Assembly (NCBI GenBank): GCA_016710095.1
Contig: JADJLL010000012.1
Span: 62,001 to 126,000, forward strand
Length of the DNA: 64,000 nt
Direction: 5' to 3'
Origin: Candidatus Eiseniibacteriota bacterium
Lineage (GTDB): Bacteria; Eisenbacteria; RBG-16-71-46
The notes under the pieces are model-generated. The model worked only from the letters and a program-made list of their open reading frames with translations, was not told the origin of the DNA and searched no databases. Below, in pieces: positions 53,475 to 59,426 of the stretch. Position 1 is the first letter of the stretch; every line of letters begins with the position of its first letter. The position numbers were made by a program, and so were the translations under genes.

Positions 53475-54658
53475 TCAGCGAGGCCGCCCTTCGAGCGCCT
53501 GCATGATCGCGTACGCGACCTTGATGCGATCGGCGCTCGAGCAGCTCTTGTTGGCCAGCACCACGACGCCGATCCGGCGCGCGGGCACGAACGCGACGTA
53601 CGCGCTGAAGCCGCGCGTCGATCCGGTCTTGTTGATCCACACGTCGCCGCGCGGCGGCATCGGCGGACGGTGCTCGGTGACCGCGTTCGGCTCGAAGGCC
53701 ATCTTCGGCGAGTTGCCCGCGAGCAGCGTGCGGCGTGAGACGGGATACGCGTACTGCTCCCATGCGGCGTCCTGCGTCATCGGCCCGGCGGTGAAGAAGC
53801 CCGTGTGCGTCGCGGTGACGGCACGCTGCCACGTGGCATCGATCGGGCGCTCGCCCATGTTCACCTGCACGTAGCGAATGAGATCGGCCGCGGTGGTCCG
53901 GATGCCGTACGCCTCGGCCCAGATCACGCCGGGCGTGAGGCGCGAGAGCGAGTCGTCCGAGTCGTAGCCCTGCGCGTAGTCGGCCATCCGCGACTCGGGC
54001 ACGTTGAGGAACGTGTTCGTCATGCCGAGCGCGGGCAGCAGGTCGTGCTCGACCAGCGTCACGAAATCGCCGCCCAGGCTGTTCGCCGCGGCGAGCCGAG
54101 CGCGCCGATGCCGGGATTGCCGTACGTGCGCCGCGTGCCGGGCGCGAACTCGGGCTTCCAGCGCGCGAACCACTGCAGCAGCTGCGCGTCGTCCTGCACC
54201 TCGCCGGGCACCTGCAGCGGCAGCCCGCCGGGCGTGTGCGTGGCGAGGTGCACCACGTGCACGTCGCCGAACGCCGAGCCCTTCAGTGACGGCAGGTGGA
54301 GTCCCACCGGATCGGACCATGCGAGCTTGCCGCGCTCGACCGCCCAGCTCGCGAGCGTCGCGGTGAACGTCTTGCTCACCGAGCCGACCTCGAACAGCGT
54401 GCGGTCGTTCACCGCGGCGCCACTTGAGCGTGACGACACGCCGAAGTGGAAGACGCGCGACTCGCCGTCGCGCGTGATCGCGACGGACATGCCGGGGATG
54501 CCGTTCGCCTTCATGACGGGCGCGACGGCGTCCTGTACGGCGCGCGCGAGCGGGTCGGCGGGGACGGCGGTGGCGGCGGCGGGCGAGCCCGTCATGGCGG
54601 GAAACAACATCAACGCGAGTGCGACCGCTCGAAAGCTGGCGCGGAAAGACACGATCAC
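53475..54658 (-). CDS. Secreted serine beta-lactamase (class C / AmpC-like) family protein, one apparent frameshift
   Basis: Joined, this is about 394 residues. A signal peptide (about 1-28) is followed by the class C fold. The nucleophile motif SVSK is at 93-96, the Tyr motif YGN starts at 179 (class C enzymes usually have YSN), and KTGSTRGFSAYVAFVP carries the KTG box in the later part. Flanking AmpC-type blocks are present (GVIWAEAYGIRTTAADLIRYV). The frame changes near 54096, where one G appears missing from a GGG run (PGIGALG then LAAANSLGGDF); both halves remain family-like. It could hydrolyse beta-lactams or act as a DD-peptidase or esterase. GTG at 54658 has AAGGAGG upstream. Confidence 0.87.
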
Positions 54659-54768
54659 GTCACTCCTCCTTGAGTGCGTTGCGATCCGGTGACGAGACGG
54701 GCGCGGAGCTCGTCGCTCCACGCCCGCCCATGATTCTTCGGTCCGCGGTCGCCCGCGGCCATGCGTTG

Positions 54769-56298
54769 CTACACGTCGAACTTCACGCCCTGCGCCAGCG
54801 GAAGCTGGCCGCTGCCGTTGATCGTGACGGTCTGGCGGCGCATGTAGATCTTCCACGAGTCCGAGCCGGCCTCGCGACCGCCGCCCGTTTCCTTCTCGCC
54901 GCCGAACGCTCCGCCGATCTCGGCGCCCGACGTGCCGATGTTCACGTTCGCGATGCCGCAGTCGCTGCCGGCCGCGGACAGGAACTTCTCCGCCGCCATC
55001 AGGTCCTTCGTGAAGATCGCGCTCGAGAGGCCCTGCGGCACGCCGTTGTTGATCGCGATCGCCTCGTCGAGCGTGTCGAACTCGATCAGGTAGAGCACCG
55101 GCGCGAACGTCTCGTCCTGCACGATCTTCATGTCCGCACGCGCGCGCACGAGCGTGGGCTCCACGAAGAAGCCCGGACGGTCGAGACGCTTGCCGCCGTA
55201 GAGCACTTCGCCGCCCTCGGCCTTCGCGGCCTCGATCGCCTTCATCATGTCGTTGATCGCGCCTTCGTCCACGAGCGGGCCCATGAGCGTGCCCGGATCG
55301 TTCGGGTCGCCGATCTTGACCGACGCGTACGCCTTCTTGAGACGCTCGATCAGCTTCGGCGCGATGCCCTTCTGCATCACGAGACGGCGGAGCGACGTGC
55401 AGCGCTGGCCCGCCGTGCCGACGGCCGCGAACGTCGCCGCGCGCACCGCGAGGTCGATGTCCGCGTCGTCCATCACGACGATCGCGTTGTTGCCGCCCAG
55501 CTCGAGGATCGTGCGGCCGAAGCGCGGGCTGACGACTTCCGCGATGCGGCGGCCCATGCGCGTGCTGCCGGTCGCCGAGATGAGCGGCAGGCGGTGATCG
55601 GCGAGCATGACGTCACCGACGTCGTTGCCGCGGCCGACCACGAGATTGAACACGCCGGGGCAGTTGCACTCCTTCATCACCTCGTCGCAGATGCGCTGCA
55701 CCGCGATCGCGCACAGCGGCACCTTGCTGGACGGCTTCCACACGGTCGGGTCGCCGCAGACGGCGGCGAGCGCCGCGTTCCACGCCCACACGGCGATCGG
55801 GAAGTTGAACGCGCTCACCACGCCGACGACGCCGAGCGGCTGCCACTGCTCGTACATGCGGTGGCCGGGGCGCTCGCTGTGCATGGAGAGACCGTAGAGC
55901 TGGCGCGACAGGCCGACCGCGAAATCGCAGATGTCGATCATCTCCTGCACTTCGCCCAGGCCTTCGGAGAGGATCTTGCCGTTCTCGAGCGCGACGAGGT
56001 AACCGAGCTCCTGCTTGTACTCGCGCAGCTTGTTGCCGAGCACGCGCACCACTTCGCCGCGCGCGGGCGCGGGCACGAGGCGCCAGGTCTCGAAGGTCTT
56101 CGTCGCGACCTTCATGACTTCGTCGTAGTCGGCGCGCGTGGCCTGACGGACCTTCGCGATCGCTTCGCCGGTCGTCGGGTTGTACGAGGTCAGTTCGGCG
56201 CCCTTGGTATCGATCCAGCTGCCGGTGCTCGCACCCGGATTCACGTCCTGGATGCCGAGCCGGGCGAGCATCTCGCTCGTCTTCGTCGCGGTGGTCAT
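54769..56298 (-). CDS. Aldehyde dehydrogenase (ALDH7 / aminoadipate-semialdehyde dehydrogenase-like)
   Basis: The protein has 509 residues, cytoplasmic, NAD(P)-dependent oxidation of an aldehyde to an acid. The general base is Glu266 in LELGGNNAIV and the nucleophile Cys300 in GTAGQRCTSLRRL, a spacing of 34 that is normal for the superfamily. The cofactor loop is GVVSAFNFPIAVWAWNAALA and the late motif is INIGTSGAEIGGAFGGEKET-like, close to antiquitin and Pcd-type enzymes. The likely substrate is 2-aminoadipate semialdehyde in lysine breakdown, by family only. AGGAGACC precedes the ATG at 56298. It stands apart from the neighbours by more than 100 bases on each side. Confidence 0.93.
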   Translation of the reverse strand: MTTATKTSEMLARLGIQDVNPGASTGSWIDTKGAELTSYNPTTGEAIAKVRQATRADYDEVMKVATKTFETWRLVPAPARGEVVRVLGNKLREYKQELGYLVALENGKILSEGLGEVQEMIDICDFAVGLSRQLYGLSMHSERPGHRMYEQWQPLGVVGVVSAFNFPIAVWAWNAALAAVCGDPTVWKPSSKVPLCAIAVQRICDEVMKECNCPGVFNLVVGRGNDVGDVMLADHRLPLISATGSTRMGRRIAEVVSPRFGRTILELGGNNAIVVMDDADIDLAVRAATFAAVGTAGQRCTSLRRLVMQKGIAPKLIERLKKAYASVKIGDPNDPGTLMGPLVDEGAINDMMKAIEAAKAEGGEVLYGGKRLDRPGFFVEPTLVRARADMKIVQDETFAPVLYLIEFDTLDEAIAINNGVPQGLSSAIFTKDLMAAEKFLSAAGSDCGIANVNIGTSGAEIGGAFGGEKETGGGREAGSDSWKIYMRRQTVTINGSGQLPLAQGVKFDV

Positions 56299-56463
56299 GC
56301 GAGGTCTCCTGAAAGAGGTGGGAAAGTGGCGGCAGGTTAGCACGACCCGGGGGCGCGTTTCCCGGGGAGCGCGGCATCTGTCAGGCCCGCCAAAACCGCG
56401 GGCCGGGGAGCGCCCGTGCAGGCCCGAAACCCGCCCGACGAGCCCCGACTGCCACGAAATGCG

Positions 56464-56498
56464 GCGAGCCCGCGGGCTTTTCACACCCGCGGGCTCGC
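56464..56498 (-). terminator. Terminator-type hairpin after the cytochrome gene
   Basis: GCGAGCCCGCGGG and CCCGCGGGCTCGC form a perfect 13-bp stem with a nine-base loop, 40 bases past the cytochrome stop on the minus strand and before the ALDH gene. It is followed by CGCATTTCG. Confidence 0.7.
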
Positions 56499-56538
56499 GT
56501 CTTTCGACGCATTGCGGCGACGTGCCGCTCGCCGTGGT

Positions 56539-56793
56539 TCACTTCGGCCGCTTGGATTCGGCCGCCTTGAACATCGCGGGCGTGATCACCTTCTCGCCCT
56601 TCAGCTCCTTCTCGAGCGCCTTGCCGTAGTCGTTCAGCGTCTTCTTGTCGACGTGACACAGCGTGCACTTGGGCTTCTCGACTTCGTAGTACTCCGCGTA
56701 CTGCTTGCCCATCGGCGCCGAAGCCGTCGCCGTCCGGCTCACCAACAATACGAACACGAGCAGGCCGAGCATCAGGCCGAGTGTCTTCTTCAT
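56539..56793 (-). CDS. Small exported mono-heme c-type cytochrome
   Basis: The protein has 84 residues. It has a signal peptide (about 1-25, LGLMLGLLVFVLLVSRTATA) and one heme attachment site CTLCH at 43-47, in KPKCTLCHVDKKTLNDYGKA. There is no obvious distal methionine in a conserved place, so axial ligation is uncertain. It lies 112 bases downstream of a chemoreceptor whose sensor region also has a CXXCH, on the same strand. The gap contains a long hairpin and sequence shared with the chemoreceptor leader. The ATG at 56793 has AAAGGA upstream. Confidence 0.8.
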   Translation of the reverse strand: MKKTLGLMLGLLVFVLLVSRTATASAPMGKQYAEYYEVEKPKCTLCHVDKKTLNDYGKALEKELKGEKVITPAMFKAAESKRPK

Positions 56794-56815
56794 GGATTCC
56801 GTCCTTTGCTGATGC

Positions 56816-56848
56816 GGTGACTCCGGCGATCGAAGACCGCCGGTCACC
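56816..56848 (-). other. Long intercistronic hairpin between heme chemoreceptor and cytochrome genes
   Basis: An inner stem of 9 bp with one mismatch or wobble (56823-56831 with 56835-56843, loop GAA) is extended by GGTGA/TCACC on the outside. It begins 23 bases before the cytochrome ATG. It could act as an attenuator, processing site or mRNA stabiliser. Confidence 0.55.
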
Positions 56849-56905
56849 CGACTTCCGAGGGTGCGACCCATTCCGATGTGCGCTGCTCCACGCGGCCGTG
56901 GCCCT

Positions 56906-58498
56906 TCACGTTCGTGAGGCGTACTCGTCCAGCTTGAAGCGGCCGATCTGGCTGCGGAGCTGGTCCGCCTGCCCCGAGAGCGACTGCGCCGTGCCGTCCA
57001 CTTCCTCCGTGTGCGAAGCGGTCTCCTGCGTGACCTGGTCCATCTGCTGCACGGCGCGGCTCACCTGCTCGATGCCGTCGGCCTGTTCGGACGACGCACT
57101 GGCGATCTCGGCGACCAGCGTGGCGACCTGCTTCACCTCGCTGATGATTCCGGTCAGGGTCGTGCCGGCGCGTCCCACGAGCTTGTTGCCCTCGTCCACG
57201 CGCGACACCGTGTCGGTGATGACGGTCTTGATCTCCTTCGACGCGTCCGCCGAGCGCAGCGCGAGCGCGCGGACTTCGTTCGCGACCACCATGAAGCTGC
57301 GGCCCTGGTCGCCCGCGCGCGCCGCTTCGACCGCGGCGTTGAGCGCGAGCAGGTTCGTCTGGAAGGCGATCTCGTCGATCGTCGTGCTGATGTCGGCGAT
57401 GCGACGCGAGGCTTCGGTGATGCCCGACATGGCCACGACGGCCGCCTGCACCGCTTCGCCACCCACCTCGGCCTGATCGCGCGTGTGCGAGGCGATCCGC
57501 TTGGCTTCCTGCGAGTGCTCGGCGTTGCTGCGCACCGTGTCGGTCATCGCACGCAGCGACGCCGCGGTCTCTTCGAGCGACGCGGCCTGCTCCTGGCTGC
57601 CGGACGCGAGCGTCGCCGCGCGTGAGGCGAGCCCGCCCGCGGCTTCGTGCACGTCGTCGACGGTGCCGGAAAGCTCCGACAGCACGCCGGCCACCTGCGC
57701 GCGGACGGCTTCGATCGCGTTCGCGATCTGTGCGACCTCTCCCACGGCCTGGACCTTCACCGGGCGCGAGAAGTCGCCTTCCGCCAGCGGAGCCACCGCG
57801 GCGAGCAGCCCGGCGACCGGGCGCTCCACGATGCTCGAGAGCAGCCGGATGAGCGCGAAGATCGCGGCGCCCATGATCAGGATGAGCACGCCGACGGCCT
57901 TGGCGGTGTTGGCGCGCGCCGACGCGATGGCCGCGCCGAGAGGCACTTCGACGAGCAACGCGCCGATCGGCGCGTCCTTCACGAAATGCGGCTCACCGAA
58001 CACGGCGGACTTGGCCGGAGCTTCCATCTCGTGGCAGTCCACGCACGACTGGAGCGTGGCGTTCTCGACGCGCATGTAGGACAGCGTGGGCTGGCCTTCC
58101 ACCTTGTGGATCCGTTTCGCCACGGCCTTCGGATTCGTGAGCATCTGCTCCATGGCCTTGATCTCGAACTCGTCGCGCGTGCCGTGCGCGGAGTCCACGG
58201 GCCAGATGCCGAGCAGCTTCACGCGGTAGAGGCCTTCGCCGTCCACGCTCATGCCGATCGAGTGCAGCAGGTCCTGATTGAGGTCGTCCTCGTTGATGTG
58301 CGTCAGGTACTGCGTACGATCCTGACCGATCTGGTAGGCGATGGACTCGGCCGACTGCAGGGCCTGCTTCTCGATCGTGCGCTGGGAATCCGCGACGAGG
58401 TAGACCGCTCCGAGTACGGTGATCAGCGCTCCGAGAACGACGACGGGAAACACGAGGCGAGACGCGAGCGTGTCTCGTCGGCTGCCGGACCATCGCAT
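56906..58498 (-). CDS. Methyl-accepting chemotaxis protein with periplasmic c-type heme-binding domain
   Basis: The protein has 530 residues. TM1 (about 14-36) and TM2 (about 200-218) bracket a periplasmic sensor of DUF3365/Tll0287 type with a CVDCH heme attachment site at 152-156 and EGLYRVKLLGIWPVD. A HAMP domain (about 218-275) leads to a full signalling domain, whose hairpin is IAFQTNLLALNAAVEAARAG and RSFMVVANEVRALALRSADASK. The receptor probably reports redox state, oxygen or another heme ligand to CheA. There is no terminal CheR pentapeptide. The ATG at 58498 has a weak AGAGAG upstream. A FliA-type promoter lies 171 bases upstream, leaving a long structured leader. The next gene downstream encodes a mono-heme cytochrome. 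Confidence 0.93.
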   Translation of the reverse strand: MRWSGSRRDTLASRLVFPVVVLGALITVLGAVYLVADSQRTIEKQALQSAESIAYQIGQDRTQYLTHINEDDLNQDLLHSIGMSVDGEGLYRVKLLGIWPVDSAHGTRDEFEIKAMEQMLTNPKAVAKRIHKVEGQPTLSYMRVENATLQSCVDCHEMEAPAKSAVFGEPHFVKDAPIGALLVEVPLGAAIASARANTAKAVGVLILIMGAAIFALIRLLSSIVERPVAGLLAAVAPLAEGDFSRPVKVQAVGEVAQIANAIEAVRAQVAGVLSELSGTVDDVHEAAGGLASRAATLASGSQEQAASLEETAASLRAMTDTVRSNAEHSQEAKRIASHTRDQAEVGGEAVQAAVVAMSGITEASRRIADISTTIDEIAFQTNLLALNAAVEAARAGDQGRSFMVVANEVRALALRSADASKEIKTVITDTVSRVDEGNKLVGRAGTTLTGIISEVKQVATLVAEIASASSEQADGIEQVSRAVQQMDQVTQETASHTEEVDGTAQSLSGQADQLRSQIGRFKLDEYASRT

Positions 58499-58669
58499 GG
58501 TGGGCTCTCTCTGCAGGAGTGACGTCGTGACGGCACCGGTCACCCGGTTTGCCATACGGAAAATCGGAGGGTCCCGTCCTTCGGACGCGACCCACATGTG
58601 CGCGAGGGGGATGAGGGACCTCACGCCTCCCGGTTGGGAAGGTGCTGGGCGCTCCCCCATCGCGGACAA
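58499..58669 (-). other. Structured 5' leader of the heme chemoreceptor
   Basis: About 165 bases lie between the predicted transcription start and the ATG. Visible pairings include a 10-bp hairpin with one mismatch (58572-58594, three-base loop), GTGAC/GTCAC, and a possible long-range stem between GCGA-GGGGG and CCCCCTCGC. Sequence blocks are shared with the gap before the cytochrome gene. No known riboswitch consensus was matched by eye. Confidence 0.35.
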
Positions 58670-58696
58670 GTCTCGGCTTATGGGCGCGCGACTTGA
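58670..58696 (-). promoter_or_regulatory. FliA(sigma28)-type promoter of the heme chemoreceptor
   Basis: Read on the minus strand: TCAAGTCG (58696-58689), 11 bases, GCCGAGAC (58677-58670). The -35 and -10 are each one or two changes from the other three copies, with identical spacing. Confidence 0.65.
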
Positions 58697-58794
58697 TTCC
58701 CGGCGCCGCGAAAGTGCCCGGGCCGCACGCCTCGCCGGCAAATGCCGGTCAACGCGAACACGCGCCCGTCCGGCGCGCACGATCGTGCCGGGGA

Positions 58795-58823
58795 TTGTGC
58801 CGGTCCGGTGGTTTGGTTAGCTT
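58795..58823 (+). promoter_or_regulatory. Candidate promoter for a leaderless ECF sigma mRNA
   Basis: TTGTGC (58795-58800), a 17-base spacer and TAGCTT (58818-58823), ending 6 bases before the GTG at 58830. The -10 is identical to the one before the class II aldolase. Confidence 0.45.
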
Positions 58824-58829
58824 CGGCGC

Positions 58830-59426
58830 GTGACGAATTCGGACCTCCCCGCCTCCGATCCGCCCGACGGCGCGCTCCCCGAGGGCACGTCGTGCTCGGG
58901 CTCCGACACGTTCATCCGGCAGGTGTACGACGAGCTGCGGACGATCGCGCACGCTCACCTGCGCGGCGAACGCGCGAACGTCACGATCCAGTCCACCGAG
59001 CTCGTGCACGAGGCGTACATGCGCCTGAGTCCCGGGGAAGGCGCGAAGTGGGAGAACCGCGGGCATTTCTTCGCGGCCGCCGCCGAGGCCATGAGGCGCA
59101 TCCTCATCGATCGTGCCCGCGCGCGAGGCCGCCAGAAGCGCGGCGGCGACGAGGACGGACGCCCGGCGCAGAAGCTCTCGCTCGAGCTGGCCGAGGTCGC
59201 CGCGCTCGCGGACGACGCCGATCCCGAAACCGTGCTCGCGCTCGACCGGGCGATCGAGCGGCTCGCGATGCAGGACGAGCGCATCGCGCAGATCGTCCGC
59301 CTGCGCTTCTACGCCGGACTGAGCGTCGACGAAGTGGCGGAGCTGCTCGAGACGTCGTCGCGCACCGTGCTGCGCGACTGGGCGTTCGCGCGCGCCTGGC
59401 TCTACGGCGAGCTGACGAAGGGATAG
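58830..59426 (+). CDS. ECF-type sigma factor of the kinase-associated group (TIGR02999-like)
   Basis: The protein has 198 residues. Region 2 carries VYDELRTIAHAHLRGERANVT, TELVHEAYMRL and GHFFAAAAEAMRRILIDRAR, a signature of the ECF group common in Planctomycetes and FCB bacteria that occurs beside Ser/Thr kinases. Region 4 has RIAQIVRLRFYAGLSVDEVAELLETSSRTVLRDW-type helix-turn-helix sequence. Such sigma factors are thought to be controlled by phosphorylation instead of by an anti-sigma factor. The adjacent kinase gene is convergent, and the two 3' ends overlap by 25 bases. The GTG start has no ribosome binding site; a TAGCTT box 6 bases upstream suggests a leaderless mRNA. Confidence 0.92.
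   Translation: MTNSDLPASDPPDGALPEGTSCSGSDTFIRQVYDELRTIAHAHLRGERANVTIQSTELVHEAYMRLSPGEGAKWENRGHFFAAAAEAMRRILIDRARARGRQKRGGDEDGRPAQKLSLELAEVAALADDADPETVLALDRAIERLAMQDERIAQIVRLRFYAGLSVDEVAELLETSSRTVLRDWAFARAWLYGELTKG

Noticed and set aside
58499..58669. GEMM c-di-GMP riboswitch in the chemoreceptor leader
   Set aside because: GGCAAACC followed by a CCGG-GTGA-CCGG hairpin resembles the first part of the GEMM core, but the essential GACGCAAAGCC-like strand and the second paired element are missing.
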